Positions 1 through 11,512 of a stretch of DNA of 64,000 bases are shown one piece after another. Location: assembly GCF_001586165.1 (NCBI RefSeq), contig NZ_CP014608.1, positions 1,984,001 to 2,048,000 on the forward strand, written 5' to 3'. This stretch comes from Obesumbacterium proteus. Its GTDB lineage: Bacteria; Pseudomonadota; Gammaproteobacteria; Enterobacterales; Enterobacteriaceae. A program made the position numbers and the translations under genes. The notes under the pieces are model-generated. The model worked only from the letters and a program-made list of their open reading frames with translations, was not told the origin of the DNA and did no database searches. Numbering within the stretch: position 1 is the stretch's first letter; every line of letters starts with the position of its first letter.

Positions 1-1705
1 AATAATCGGTACGTGATGAGTTGCTGTTGCCGTTACAGATTTTCTGCCCAGAGCAAGCAATAGAAGCGATATAGTCTTTGGCTTCGGAGTAGTAAATCGC
101 GCCGTCGATGTACCACATATTGCCGTTATAGCGCGCCCCAAATTCGAAGTTGTTGGAGTGCTCCGCATCCAGATCTGGGTTGCCATAGGTCACGCCGCCG
201 CCCGCGGATGTCTGCATAAACTGCTGCGTCAGGGTTGGGAAAACATAGCCCTGAGCGAAGGCCAAACGAAGTTCGGTATTGGCGATACCGGAATAACGCA
301 GGCTAGTGGCGGTTACAAACGCGCTGTCGCTGACGGACTGCGAGCCGAGCGTGGTGGTGGTTGTGCCTTGGGAAGAGTGAGAAACCGTTTCGTCGCCGTT
401 CAATAGCTGAGATTTCAACCAATATTGGCGCGCACCGAGCGTCCATTTCCAGTTATCGGCAAACTGCCACTCATTTTGTCCAAAGGCTGACCAGTTGGTT
501 TGTTCCGAGCGGTTGTGCGCCAGTGTATCTTTAGTGTAATTCACGGCGGCAGGGAAGCCGTGTGAACTACTGGACTGCGTGCTGCCGTTGGAGGTCTGTT
601 TGACGCGGTCTTCTTGGTATTGAGCGCCGATCACCAGATTGTTATTCGCAGGTAGCTCGAAGTTAGATTGCAGGGTGAGCCCGCGCGTATTCTGCGTGTC
701 TTCGGACTGCGTTTGGTTAGCCACACGTAGATCGCCGATCATCGGGCTGCCGGTAGGCGTGACAACCGTGACCTTATTTTCGAATTTACGCTCAAGCTTT
801 TGGCTGTACGCGTCGAGGTGAATATTTTTTAAATATTCGCCGTCTACCGCGTAGTCATAAAACAACCCAATCTTTTCGCGTTCCAGCTTCGGTATTTTAA
901 CGCTGAATTCTTGATAGGACGGATCGTCATAATAGGTTTGCGTAGAGAGCTTATAGCGGTCTAGCGATAGGCCAAACTTATGCTTATCCAGCGTGTAGCC
1001 AAGCCATAGGCCTTGGCTATTATTGTTGAAGCCGGTATTGGGCAAGCGGCCGTCTGGGGTGTCTCTATCACCGTGATCGGCATAGCTGCCGTTCAGGCGG
1101 TAGTCTAAATTACCGATGCTGCCATATGCGCTGGCAGACTCACGCCAGCCGTTGGTGGCGGTATCATAAACCGCCTTGACCGAACCGCTGACCGGCTTAT
1201 CGCCGCCTTTGCGGGTGATGAAGTTGATCACGCCACCGATGGCTTGAGAGCCATATAGCACCGAGTAGGGGCCTTTGACCACTTCAATGCGCTCTAGTGA
1301 CGACTCATCAATCAAAATACCGGGACCGAAATCTTGTCCTGCGCGTTGGTAGGTGACTTCCTGCCCATCGATCAGTAACAGCACGCGTGAAGAGCCTTCA
1401 CCGCGAATGCGCACCTGTTTACGGCCAGCCAAGCCGTTATCGGTGATTTCAACGCCGGGAATATCTTGTAACTCATCTGCTAACGATAAACGGGTAGAAC
1501 GCTCAAGCTGCTCGCTGTCGATAACTTGAATGGTTGCAGGGCTGTCCCACAGGGTTGTTTCGCTACGGCTGGTGGTGGTGACATAAATCGGATCTTCGTC
1601 AACGCTGCTACCGGACTGCTGGGGAGCCGATGCCGCGCCAAGCTGTTGTGAAACAAACAGAGATAAAGCTGAAAGTAGAAAGCACGTATTCCTTGTACTG
1701 AACAT
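1..1705 (-). CDS. TonB-dependent outer-membrane receptor (partial, C-terminus off the left edge)
   Basis: This is an outer-membrane, TonB-dependent uptake receptor, probably for haem or an iron chelate. The ATG at 1705 gives a signal peptide of about 25 residues ending near LGAASA, then a TonB-box-like segment (DPIYVTTTS). A plug domain follows with typical motifs: IPGVEITDNG, VRIRGEGSSRVLLLIDGQ, and ERIEVVKGPYSVLYGSQAIG leading to GGVINFITRKGG. The beta-barrel runs off the window; 568 codons are visible and the frame stays open. A Fur-box-like sequence sits just upstream, which fits iron regulation. The substrate cannot be read from the sequence. I considered haemoglobin/haem receptors and CirA-like receptors and cannot decide between them. 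Confidence 0.9.
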   Translation of the reverse strand, partial: MFSTRNTCFLLSALSLFVSQQLGAASAPQQSGSSVDEDPIYVTTTSRSETTLWDSPATIQVIDSEQLERSTRLSLADELQDIPGVEITDNGLAGRKQVRIRGEGSSRVLLLIDGQEVTYQRAGQDFGPGILIDESSLERIEVVKGPYSVLYGSQAIGGVINFITRKGGDKPVSGSVKAVYDTATNGWRESASAYGSIGNLDYRLNGSYADHGDRDTPDGRLPNTGFNNNSQGLWLGYTLDKHKFGLSLDRYKLSTQTYYDDPSYQEFSVKIPKLEREKIGLFYDYAVDGEYLKNIHLDAYSQKLERKFENKVTVVTPTGSPMIGDLRVANQTQSEDTQNTRGLTLQSNFELPANNNLVIGAQYQEDRVKQTSNGSTQSSSSHGFPAAVNYTKDTLAHNRSEQTNWSAFGQNEWQFADNWKWTLGARQYWLKSQLLNGDETVSHSSQGTTTTTLGSQSVSDSAFVTATSLRYSGIANTELRLAFAQGYVFPTLTQQFMQTSAGGGVTYGNPDLDAEHSNNFEFGARYNGNMWYIDGAIYYSEAKDYIASIACSGQKICNGNSNSSRTDY

Positions 1706-1726
1706 AGTCTTTAACCTTAAAGCGAA

Positions 1727-1745
1727 CAATAATAATTATCATTTG
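1727..1745 (-). promoter_or_regulatory. Fur-box-like operator of the TonB receptor
   Basis: The AT-rich sequence reads, on the minus strand, CAAATGATAATTATTATTG. It aligns well with the Fur consensus GATAATGATAATCATTATC over its core. It lies 22-40 bases upstream of the receptor start codon. Iron-dependent repression is inferred from the motif and from the type of gene. Confidence 0.7.
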
Positions 1746-2005
1746 GCTTTATAGTTAAACTTGTATCTAACGTCTACAAATAAAGGTGTAAATCAAATGC
1801 ATAATTGATTTAGGTCAAAAAAGAGAGGGGGAGATATTTTCGCGGTGAGAGTTTTTAGTTCTGATTCTTGGTATTTAAAGCGAGTAAAAATACAGTAAGT
1901 ACTTTCTATATAGATTTAATACGAGGTTTATAGCTTCCAAGCATCTTAGTTCGGAAGTGATGAGAACAGCAATAGCGCAGGTTGATCGCCCACGCGTTTC
2001 ATCGC
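1746..2005. other. Non-coding gap between receptor promoter and ygbA end
   Basis: This AT-rich stretch has no convincing gene. It should hold the upstream part of the receptor promoter and the 3' end of the ygbA transcript. I see no clear terminator with a U-tract. Confidence 0.5.
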
Positions 2006-2353
2006 TTAAGGTTTTTTGGGACGATACTTTTCCGGCAATTCAGGTACAGGGCGTTTGTCGTCAATCAGGTGACGCACGGTAAGGATAGGGTGCCGCCACA
2101 GCATTCTCGGACCCGACCAACGCATAATTTGCTTCATTTCTTCGCGCTTGGCGGGTTGATAGCAGTGCACAGGGCATTGCTTACAGGCCGGTTTTTCTGC
2201 GCCAAACACACAGCGGTCGAGGCGCTTTACCGCATAGGCATACAGGTTATCGTAGTGTTCGTCGTCATGCTGAGCATCGGGGCAGCGGCGCTGATAAAGC
2301 GAGATCATTTTTCTGATCGTCAGCTTTTCTCGTTGAATTCGGCTATCTGGCAT
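2006..2353 (-). CDS. ygbA: YgbA-family (nitrous-oxide-stimulated promoter) protein
   Basis: This is a small cytosolic protein of the YgbA_NO family; E. coli ygbA belongs to the NsrR nitric-oxide stress regulon, but its biochemical role is unknown to me. The Cys-rich core CKQCPVHCY (with an earlier CVFG) is visible and suggests metal or redox chemistry. I chose the ATG at 2353 (MPDSRIQREK) rather than the ATG seven codons upstream because GGGAGA sits 8 bases before it and the earlier ATG has no ribosome binding site. The product is 115 residues, close to the family length. It stands alone, downstream of the dedA-like gene on the same strand. Confidence 0.8.
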   Translation of the reverse strand: MPDSRIQREKLTIRKMISLYQRRCPDAQHDDEHYDNLYAYAVKRLDRCVFGAEKPACKQCPVHCYQPAKREEMKQIMRWSGPRMLWRHPILTVRHLIDDKRPVPELPEKYRPKKP

Positions 2354-2442
2354 CGCTAAGTCTCCCTGCGTCATCGCTATATAATATTCATCTATAATAC
2401 ATGTATTGATGAGCCTGATTCTATACCCCTAAACGCTGATGG

Positions 2443-2964
2443 CTAGATGATAGGAGCGGCGAAATAGAGCGCGCCTGAAACGATACCGATAAATAGGCAC
2501 GCCCACACGGCAGCTGAAAATGCGGTGACACAGTAAACGCGCGTGCGGCTAAAGGTCATCATTCCAGCGGCCATGGGCACCATATAGCGCAGTACGGCTA
2601 TAAAACGTGACGTGAACAAAACCAGCAGGCCGCCTTTATGCTGTAGCTTTTCGCTGATGCGCTGCAACTTACTGTTATGACGAGAGAAAAAGCGTGGGAA
2701 AAGCATTTTCTGGTTAATCAATTGGCCAAAATGAAACGTCAGCACCGAGCCTAATGTCGCTCCCAGCGTAATCGCAAGCCAAACCTGCGTGATGGAAAGT
2801 GAAGGCTGGCTGACGGCGATTGCCGCCAGCAACATCAACGACGCGGGTGGCAGGATCGAGGAGATCATCACGGTGGATTTACCGAGTGCGATAGCAAACA
2901 GCAGGGCAAAAATTTGAACCGGGTGATCGGCAATCTGTGACAAAAAGGTTTCTAACCATGCCAT
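2443..2964 (-). CDS. DedA-family membrane protein
   Basis: This is an inner-membrane protein of the DedA/SNARE-associated family, whose members act in membrane homeostasis (lipid flippase-like activity has been proposed). About 173 residues with several hydrophobic segments are present, and the conserved region FTSRFIAVLRYMVPMAAG (the F/T-R-x-x-P-x-x-R type motif followed by G) is visible. The ATG at 2964 is chosen over an upstream in-frame TTG because GGAG lies 6 bases before it. It begins 22 bases after the end of the MFS gene on the same strand, so the two are probably cotranscribed. Confidence 0.8.
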   Translation of the reverse strand: MAWLETFLSQIADHPVQIFALLFAIALGKSTVMISSILPPASLMLLAAIAVSQPSLSITQVWLAITLGATLGSVLTFHFGQLINQKMLFPRFFSRHNSKLQRISEKLQHKGGLLVLFTSRFIAVLRYMVPMAAGMMTFSRTRVYCVTAFSAAVWACLFIGIVSGALYFAAPII

Positions 2965-2986
2965 GATAATCTCCAAAGCAGCGGCA

Positions 2987-4457
2987 TTATTGGGTGCGCT
3001 TTAGCGTAACGGCGCTCAACAACAGCAAAAGGGACGCGGAAATCAAAACGGAAACAAACGCCTGATCAAACGCCATGTGGGCAAGGTGAGTCAGGGTTTG
3101 CGCCTGCTCAATATCCATGTTTCCTGCTAGCTTCAACGTTTCGTCGATACTGTCGTAGGCTTGGATATTGTCCTCAAACTCCGCGGGAAGAATTAGGCTG
3201 TTGCTATAGATGGCCGTCATCATTCCACCCAATAGGGTAATCCCAAGGACGCTGCCCAATTCATACGCCACGTCTTCAATGGAGGCGGCCATACCCGATT
3301 TTTCGTTCGGCGCGTTGAACATAATCGCGGTTGAAGACGCGGTAAATGCACCGCCGATACCGTAGCCAATAGCAATTAAATAGCCGAAGATTTCGATAAT
3401 ACTTTCCTGATAGCGCAGAGCTAAACCAATGATGCCGATGCCGGTTATCAGCAAGCTGCCCAGTACGATTTTCTGCTCGCCATATTTTGGTAGCAAAAGG
3501 CCAGAAAAAGGCCCCGCCAGCGCGGAGGCGAGCGGGATCGGCAGGATGTATAACGCCGCCTGTAGCGGGGACAATCCAACCACCAACTGAAGCCGTTGGC
3601 TAAGCACCAGTTCGACGCCGACCATCGCCAGCATGGCCACCAACGCAATACAGACGCCGCTGAAAAACATTCGATTACTAAACAGCGAAAAATCAATCAT
3701 AGGTGACGCGGATCTGCGCTGGCGTTTATAAAAGAGAACTAAAAATACGATGCCAATCAGGGCGGATAGCAACATTATCGTCCACGACGCATCCGGTTTA
3801 CTTAGCTCCTTCAAGGCGTAGATCGATGCAACGAGTCCTAGCATGATCTGAACGGAGCCTAGGTAATCGCAAGGACGGTTACTGGTGCTGCCACATGTTG
3901 GGATCAGCTGTTTCGCCAGTGGGAGAACCAGCAGAACGACCGGCACGTTAATCAGGAAAACGGACCCCCACCAGAAATATTCCAGCAAGGCTCCCCCAAT
4001 GACAGGGCCGATAGCCGCGCCGCCGGAGGCGACAGCAGACCAAATACCAATGGCCAAGGCACGCTCTTTAGGATCGGTAAACGTATGGCGAAGAATCGAA
4101 AGCGTAGGCGGCATCATCATGGCTGCGCCCACGGCTAAAAACACGCGCGAGGCAATGAGCATCGAAGCGCTTGGTGAAAATGCGGCGCACAGCGAGGCGG
4201 CGGCAAAGACCGGAAGGCCATAGATAAATAATTTTTTATGCCCAATGCGATCGCTTAACATCCCCGTCGCAGGCAATAAACCAGCCACAACCAGCGGATA
4301 GGCATTAATAATCCACAATTTTTCTGAAGCATTTGCATCCAGTGACAGCGTTAGTTTAGGGAGCGCGGTGTAAAGTACCGTCATATCAACAACGATTAAA
4401 AAACAACGCACTGGATACCAGCGTGAGTGTTAACCAGCGATAGTGTACGTTCATCAT
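2987..4457 (-). pseudogene. smvA: SmvA-like MFS drug efflux transporter, frameshifted near its N-terminus
   Basis: This encodes a 14-helix (DHA2-type) proton-drug antiporter like SmvA, which exports methyl viologen and cationic biocides in Salmonella and Klebsiella. The motif GMLSDRIGHKK and repeated hydrophobic helices are visible. The likely start is the ATG at 4457 (MMNVHYRWLTLTLVSSAL). That frame reaches a stop soon after a run of six T (plus-strand A6 at 4398-4403). Removing one T joins it to the long frame (SSALFLIVVDMTVLYTALP) and gives 489 residues, the usual family length. The only in-frame start for the long frame, a GTG at 4411, lacks a ribosome binding site and drops most of helix 1. 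It is divergent from a TetR gene. The frameshift may be real, phase-variable or a sequencing error. Confidence 0.75.
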
Positions 4458-4537
4458 CTTGTCTCTAAAATTTGTGACGCCGGAGATGGCGACAATCATT
4501 CAGCTAACAGAGTTTATGAATGACAATGTATAGTTTC

Positions 4538-4555
4538 AATCCATACGTATGTATT
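4538..4555. promoter_or_regulatory. Palindromic operator between smvA-like and tetR-type genes
   Basis: The sequence AATCCATACGTATGTATT is an inverted repeat centred on CG: CATACGTATG is a perfect palindrome and the outer arms match with one mismatch. It lies 19-36 bases before the TetR start and upstream of the efflux gene. TetR dimers usually bind such sites, so this is the best candidate for the shared operator. Confidence 0.5.
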
Positions 4556-4573
4556 TAAAACGAGGGTGCTTAA

Positions 4574-5146
4574 ATGGGACGTCAACGCAGTATCGATAGA
4601 GAAAAAGTGCTGGATGCAGCGGAAGAGATTATTGCGAACCACGGCGCTGCGGCACTGACTATCGACTCTGTGGCGCGTGCGATGGGGATCTCAAAAGGCG
4701 GCGTACAGTACTGTTTTGGCAACAAAGACGCGCTGATTGATGCCATGTTTGAACGCTGGGGAAATGCCTACGATCGGGTATTTGATCTGGTGGCCACGCA
4801 GGATGACTCGCCGGTCAATCGCGTTGCGGCACATGTGGTTGCCACGCATAAATACGATCAGGCCTCCAGCGCCAAAGCCGCTGGGTTACTGGTCAATTTG
4901 TTGCAAACCAAAGAGCATCTGGAAAATACGCGTGGCTGGTACCGCGAGCGTATCGAGAATTTAGACCTTGATTCCGAGCAAGGCAAGCAGGCGCGCATCG
5001 CGTTTTTAGCGGCCGAGGGCGCATTTATGCTGCGCTATTTTGGTTTAATGGATATAGATCAAACCGAGTGGGAATCTATATTTCATGACATTGAAAAGAT
5101 TATTTTACCGGCAGATAAAAATACAGATAAAGACATCAATAAATAA
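4574..5146 (+). CDS. TetR-family repressor, probable regulator of the efflux gene (SmvR-like)
   Basis: This 190-residue cytosolic repressor has an N-terminal TetR helix-turn-helix (about residues 10-55; SVARAMGISKGGVQYCFGNK is the recognition region) and a C-terminal ligand-binding domain. It starts at ATG 4574 behind AGGGTGC. It is transcribed away from the smvA-like gene, the same arrangement as smvR-smvA in Klebsiella, where the TetR protein represses the pump. I infer the same role here from position and from the palindrome between the genes. The ligand cannot be read. The C-terminus is rich in Lys and Asp. Confidence 0.85.
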   Translation: MGRQRSIDREKVLDAAEEIIANHGAAALTIDSVARAMGISKGGVQYCFGNKDALIDAMFERWGNAYDRVFDLVATQDDSPVNRVAAHVVATHKYDQASSAKAAGLLVNLLQTKEHLENTRGWYRERIENLDLDSEQGKQARIAFLAAEGAFMLRYFGLMDIDQTEWESIFHDIEKIILPADKNTDKDINK

Positions 5147-5349
5147 TGTGAAGCTGACGCTTATAGAGCGCAATAGCTGCACAAAAAATGATTCATTAAT
5201 AACTAATAAGACGTAAGTTCGACCGCGGCGTTGTTTAAGTTAATTAGATTTCGTTTAACTTAAAAGCATTTTTCTAAATATTCAATAAACCAAAAAAGGA
5301 TTATGAAAACGGGTTTATTTTTGCAGTGTAGGATTTCCGTGTTTTATGA

Positions 5350-5525
5350 CGATCTCGTTATGGCGAGGCTCCTATACAAACACAAGTTATCGCCCTGATG
5401 GCATCGAGAGAGACCACACAGGGAAATACAGGCATCCATCGAATCAAGGTGTTGCCAAGGTAACTTTCAGTAATATCAATGCATTACTGAATACGTTGTA
5501 TAGTGCTAAACCCAAGACGTAGGGA
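5350..5525 (+). promoter_or_regulatory. M-box (ykoK-type) Mg2+ riboswitch-like leader of mgtE
   Basis: The leader contains the conserved M-box elements in order: GGCGAGGCTCCTATAC followed by ACA (5362-5383), a helix with CGCCC, and near the 3' end GTATAGTGCTAAACCC followed by ACGTAGGG. Known M-box riboswitches sense Mg2+ and lie in front of Mg2+ transporters of the MgtE, MgtA and CorA types. The next gene is an MgtE-type transporter, which fits. The boundaries are approximate because I judged them by eye. Confidence 0.8.
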
Positions 5526-5553
5526 TCTATTTTCCTATCTTAGTCTTGTTCGC

Positions 5554-5579
5554 CCCTATGAGGTTTTAATTCTATAGGG
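5554..5579 (+). promoter_or_regulatory. Hairpin that would mask the mgtE ribosome binding site
   Basis: CCCTAT (5554-5559) can pair with ATAGGG (5574-5579), and the second arm overlaps the AGGGA ribosome binding site 8 bases before the ATG at 5589. There is no U-tract, so control of translation rather than termination is the likely output of the M-box. The pairing is seen; the switching is inferred. Confidence 0.5.
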
Positions 5580-5588
5580 AATCAAACT

Positions 5589-6602
5589 ATGTCTTACCAT
5601 GTAAAAAATGCTATCCACAACCATAATGATGAGTTTGAAGATGACGCCATTGCTCAATATATGAGTACAGACTTCATCACGCTGCCTCATATCCTTAGCG
5701 TGCAAGAAGCTCGCAAGGTTTTCCTTTCTCAACTCAAAAGTAATGATATACCTACGCAGGTTTTTGTCGTATCCGGTGAGCAATTATGCGGAGTATTAGC
5801 CGTTAAAAAATTGCTACAGGAAACGAATGATACTCAGATTATTCAGAGCTTGATGGATCATCATTTTTTCCATGTTAGCCCTGCGGATGAAAGAACTAAG
5901 GTTATTTCCCGTATTTCCAAAGAGGATGTCGATATTGTTCCCGTCGTTGCGGGCGGACAATTAGTGGGATGTCTTACCGAGAGAGAAATTGCGCATTTAT
6001 TAGAGGATGAAGTGACTGAAGATGCGCAGCGTCAGGGTGCCAGTTTGCCATTGGAAAAACCGTATCTCGAAACCAGCCCAATAACGCTGTGGAAGAAACG
6101 TTCGGTCTGGCTGTTACTGCTGTTTGTTGCCGAAGCTTACACCAGCAGCGTGATCCAGCATTTTGAAGAGGCGCTGGAATCTGCTATTGCCTTGGCTTTC
6201 TTTATTCCGTTGCTGATTGGCACGGGCGGGAACAGTGGCACACAGATAACATCAACCTTGGTGCGTTCGATGGCGCTAGGCGAGGTGCGGTTACGCGATT
6301 TGGGTAAAATTATCCGCAAAGAGATGACGACGTCACTGATGATTGCGGCGACGTTAGGACTCGCGGGGTGTGTTCGTGCGTGGATGATGGGGATCGGCCC
6401 CGAAATTACGCTGATTGTCAGTTTAACATTGGTTTGTATTACGATGTGGAGCGCCGTGGTTTCCTCCGTGATCCCAATGGTATTAAAGCGTGTGGGAATT
6501 GACCCTGCGGTAGTGTCTGCGCCGTTTATTGCCACGTTTATTGATGGAACCGGTTTGATTATTTATTTCAAAATTGCGCAGTACACCTTGGGACTCAATT
6601 AA
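5589..6602 (+). CDS. mgtE: MgtE-type Mg2+ transporter
   Basis: This inner-membrane Mg2+ channel/transporter has 337 residues. Residues 20-150 form a tandem CBS-domain sensor, and residues 165-337 hold about five membrane helices with the family motifs LIGTGGNSGTQ and FIDGTGLIIYF, whose Asp lines the ion pore. The N-terminal superhelical domain found in long MgtE proteins is absent, so this is a short form. Expression is probably controlled by the M-box leader and the ribosome-site hairpin upstream. A perfect hairpin follows the stop codon. Confidence 0.9.
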   Translation: MSYHVKNAIHNHNDEFEDDAIAQYMSTDFITLPHILSVQEARKVFLSQLKSNDIPTQVFVVSGEQLCGVLAVKKLLQETNDTQIIQSLMDHHFFHVSPADERTKVISRISKEDVDIVPVVAGGQLVGCLTEREIAHLLEDEVTEDAQRQGASLPLEKPYLETSPITLWKKRSVWLLLLFVAEAYTSSVIQHFEEALESAIALAFFIPLLIGTGGNSGTQITSTLVRSMALGEVRLRDLGKIIRKEMTTSLMIAATLGLAGCVRAWMMGIGPEITLIVSLTLVCITMWSAVVSSVIPMVLKRVGIDPAVVSAPFIATFIDGTGLIIYFKIAQYTLGLN

Positions 6603-6655
6603 AGGCGACTCGGCTATAGATTAAACGAAGTTCGAAAGAGAGTGACGATTACAAA

Positions 6656-6681
6656 TATCCCTTCCCGTAGGGGAAGGGATA
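6656..6681. terminator. Terminator-like hairpin between convergent genes
   Basis: TATCCCTTCCC and GGGAAGGGATA form a perfect 11-bp stem with a GTAG loop. It lies between mgtE and the convergent lipoprotein gene and could serve both. The tails on either side are only moderately T-rich. Confidence 0.6.
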
Positions 6682-6690
6682 ATCATTAGG

Positions 6691-7140
6691 TTATTTGAGC
6701 AAGATTAAGAACAGAATGAACCAAATCTGCCAGTCGGACACGGCAGCATATTGATATGCACCGAGTCGGGATGCAGGGTATACATGCCCCCCCCAAAAAG
6801 GATCGATCAGCCAGCCCGCGCCTAATGTGCTCAAGTTACCAAAGATGTACCAAGCATTAGGACGCGTTTTGAGTGGCATGATAACGGGCTGAAAATCAGC
6901 CTTGGAAAAAGTGATCTGATAGCTCAGCCACCCCAAATAAGTGCCATCTGATTTTGGCAGCGTCACCGTCGTGGGCGTGGTTCCGGTGGCGGCAACTCGG
7001 CCGTTATTATCAGAAATAACAAATAGCGCCTGAGACGGTGAGCTGTCTACAAAAACAGTTTGAGATTCATCACCAACGATGGCGGCACATCCCGTCAGTG
7101 ATAATACGGAGCCTAAGGCGAGAGCAGATAGTTTTTTCAT
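6691..7140 (-). CDS. Small lipoprotein of unknown function
   Basis: This encodes a predicted lipoprotein of about 149 residues. The ATG at 7140 gives the signal MKKLSALALGSVLSLTGCAA with a clear lipobox (LTGC); an upstream in-frame TTG would only lengthen the N-terminus. The middle part resembles a small beta-domain of the PEGA type (SQTVFVDSSPSQALFVIS, then GTTPTTVTLP). The C-terminus is unusual: a hydrophobic tail (WQIWFILFLILLK) that could insert into a membrane. It is monocistronic and convergent with mgtE. The function is not recognised. Confidence 0.75.
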   Translation of the reverse strand: MKKLSALALGSVLSLTGCAAIVGDESQTVFVDSSPSQALFVISDNNGRVAATGTTPTTVTLPKSDGTYLGWLSYQITFSKADFQPVIMPLKTRPNAWYIFGNLSTLGAGWLIDPFWGGHVYPASRLGAYQYAAVSDWQIWFILFLILLK

Positions 7141-7267
7141 GTTAGGACTTATTATCAAATGGGTACTGAACTAAGAGCGACACATGAGGTGGCAAACTTT
7201 AAATGTTCAGACCGCAATTTTTGCCTTACACAATCAAACAGCGTGAAAGATCGAAATAGTGAATGAA

Positions 7268-7293
7268 GGCAGGCAGCTCAATGGCCGCCTGCC
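7268..7293 (-). terminator. Hairpin after the aldo-keto reductase pair
   Basis: GGCAGGC and GCCTGCC can form a 7-bp stem just downstream of the stop codon of the minus-strand reductase gene. The following bases (TTCATT) are a weak U-tract. Confidence 0.45.
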
Positions 7294-7302
7294 ATTAATC
7301 CC

Positions 7303-8322
<1,020 letters not shown>

Positions 8323-8352
8323 TTATTGAGGTAGTTATTCAAAGGAACGGGA

Positions 8353-9659
<1,307 letters not shown>

Positions 9660-11312
9660 ATGCCTGCACTAAAAAAGACTATTGTTTCTCTAACCGCGGT
9701 CGCGCTGTTCGTCAGCACGGCTACCTGGGCGAAAGATGATGCGACGCAAAAGACCGATTTTCTGCTGATCGGCGGCGGCATCATGAGTGCTTCACTTGGC
9801 ACTTGGCTACAAGAACTGCAACCTGAATGGAAACAGGTGATGGTAGAGAAACTCGACGGCGTTGCGCTCGAGTCTTCCAACGGCTGGAATAATGCCGGAA
9901 CGGGCCATTCTGCTAATATGGAACTGAACTACACGCCGGAGCGACCAGATGGCACCATCGATGTCAGCAAGGCGCTGGATATAAACGAACAGTTCATGAT
10001 CTCCCGCCAATTCTGGTCTGCTCAGGTTAAGCGCGGTGTTTTAAATGATCCTCACGCTTTTATTAATTCCACGCCGCATATGAGTTTTGTTTGGGGCGAT
10101 AAAAACGTTAACTATCTGCAAAAACGTTACGCTGCCTTGCAGCAAACCACGTTATTCCAAGGCATGAAATTCTCAACCGATCACGCTCAGATCCAACAGT
10201 GGGCTCCGCTGGTGATGAACGGTCGCGATGCCAACCAAAAAGTAGCCGCGACGTGGACGCCTGTAGGGACCGATGTTAACTACGGTGAAATTACCCGCCA
10301 GCTGATCGGCAGCCTGAAGAAAAACAGCAACTTCTCTTTGCAAACCTCGGCAGAAGTGACTGAATTTAAGCGTAACGATGACAACTCATGGCATGTCACG
10401 ATCAAAGATATCAACAACGGCAGCGAGCACGCGATTGACGCCAAATATGTGTTTATCGGTGCGGGCGGTGGCGCGTTGAAATTGCTGCAAAAAACAGGGA
10501 TTTCTGAAGCGGAAAACTATGCCGGTTTCCCTGTCGGTGGCTCTTTCCTGATGACGGAAAATCCTGAGATTACCAAGCAGCATTTAGAAAAAGTGTATGG
10601 TCAGGCATCAGTCGGCGCACCGCCGATGTCAGTACCGCATTTAGATGCTCGCTTTATTGATGGTAAACGCGTGGTACTGTTTGGGCCATTTGCGACGTTC
10701 TCGACTAAATTCCTGAAAAATGGCTCCATCTTTGACCTGCTGAGCACCACCACAACCAGCAACTTTATTCCAATGACGGATGTCGGCTTGGATAATTTTG
10801 ATCTGGTTAAATACCTCATTAGTCAGGTTATGCTGAGCGATGATGATCGCTTTGCTTCGCTGAAAGAGTACTACCCACTGGCGCAAAAAGCCGATTGGAA
10901 ACTCATCCAAGCGGGTCAGCGCGTACAGATCATCAAAAAAGATCCTGAGAAAGGTGGCGTACTGAAGCTGGGTACTGAAGTGGTTGTTGATAAGCAAAGA
11001 ACAATCTCAGCGTTGTTGGGCGCTTCACCTGGAGCTTCGACTGCCGCACCAATCACGTTGAATGTGATTAAGCAGATGTTCCCAGAACAGTTCAATTCCC
11101 CAGAGTGGCAGAGCAAAATCCGCGATATCGTACCTAGCTACGGTCAGAAGCTAAATGGTAACGCGGCGTTAACGCAGAAAACATGGGATGACACCGCGGC
11201 AGCGTTGCAATTAACCAAACCACCGGTGATTCAAATGAACGATCAAGGCCATATGGCGATACAGGCGGAAGAAAAACGCCAAGATTCTCCACAGCACGAT
11301 ATGGCGTTGTAA
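9660..11312 (+). CDS. mqo: Malate:quinone oxidoreductase
   Basis: Mqo is an FAD enzyme attached to the inner membrane that oxidises malate to oxaloacetate and passes electrons to quinone. The product has 550 residues. As in the E. coli protein, an N-terminal hydrophobic segment (residues 5-24) precedes the FAD dinucleotide-binding motif [11 protein letters not shown] (residues 35-45). [15 protein letters not shown] and the C-terminal [10 protein letters not shown] region are characteristic. The ribosome binding site before ATG 9660 is weak. A strong hairpin follows the gene, so it is monocistronic. Confidence 0.95.
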   Translation: MPALKKTIVSLTAVALFVSTATWAKDDATQKTDFLLIGGGIMSASLGTWLQELQPEWKQVMVEKLDGVALESSNGWNNAGTGHSANMELNYTPERPDGTIDVSKALDINEQFMISRQFWSAQVKRGVLNDPHAFINSTPHMSFVWGDKNVNYLQKRYAALQQTTLFQGMKFSTDHAQIQQWAPLVMNGRDANQKVAATWTPVGTDVNYGEITRQLIGSLKKNSNFSLQTSAEVTEFKRNDDNSWHVTIKDINNGSEHAIDAKYVFIGAGGGALKLLQKTGISEAENYAGFPVGGSFLMTENPEITKQHLEKVYGQASVGAPPMSVPHLDARFIDGKRVVLFGPFATFSTKFLKNGSIFDLLSTTTTSNFIPMTDVGLDNFDLVKYLISQVMLSDDDRFASLKEYYPLAQKADWKLIQAGQRVQIIKKDPEKGGVLKLGTEVVVDKQRTISALLGASPGASTAAPITLNVIKQMFPEQFNSPEWQSKIRDIVPSYGQKLNGNAALTQKTWDDTAAALQLTKPPVIQMNDQGHMAIQAEEKRQDSPQHDMAL

Positions 11313-11320
11313 ATTGAGAT

Positions 11321-11342
11321 GCCCTCGGCGTTAGCCGGGGGC
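11321..11342 (+). terminator. Hairpin terminator of mqo
   Basis: GCCCTCGGC and GCCGGGGGC form a 9-bp stem (one G-T pair) with a GTTA loop, 8 bases after the stop codon, followed by GTTTAT. Confidence 0.7.
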
Positions 11343-11512
11343 GTTTATCTGCAAAAACTCTCACTCGATTCCTTTTCAATCCTTTCCAAATCTCAACGAA
11401 TTTAAACCCACTTTTGTGTGGGATTTCCCCTCACTATCCGCCTCGGTACATCCCTGAACTCGTCGTAAAGTGGCCTTACAAACCAGACCATGATCGAAAC
11501 TAAGGGAACACC

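Noticed and set aside
158..821. Two plus-strand open frames (158-406 and 639-821)
   Set aside because: Both lie inside the minus-strand TonB receptor frame, which carries clear family motifs. The plus-strand translations resemble nothing and lack ribosome sites.
1982..2359. Plus-strand frame of 125 codons opposite ygbA
   Set aside because: The minus strand encodes the recognisable YgbA Cys motif; the plus frame is its shadow.
5556..5783. Minus-strand frame over the mgtE start
   Set aside because: It overlaps the riboswitch leader and the CBS-domain coding sequence of mgtE and has no start signal or family.
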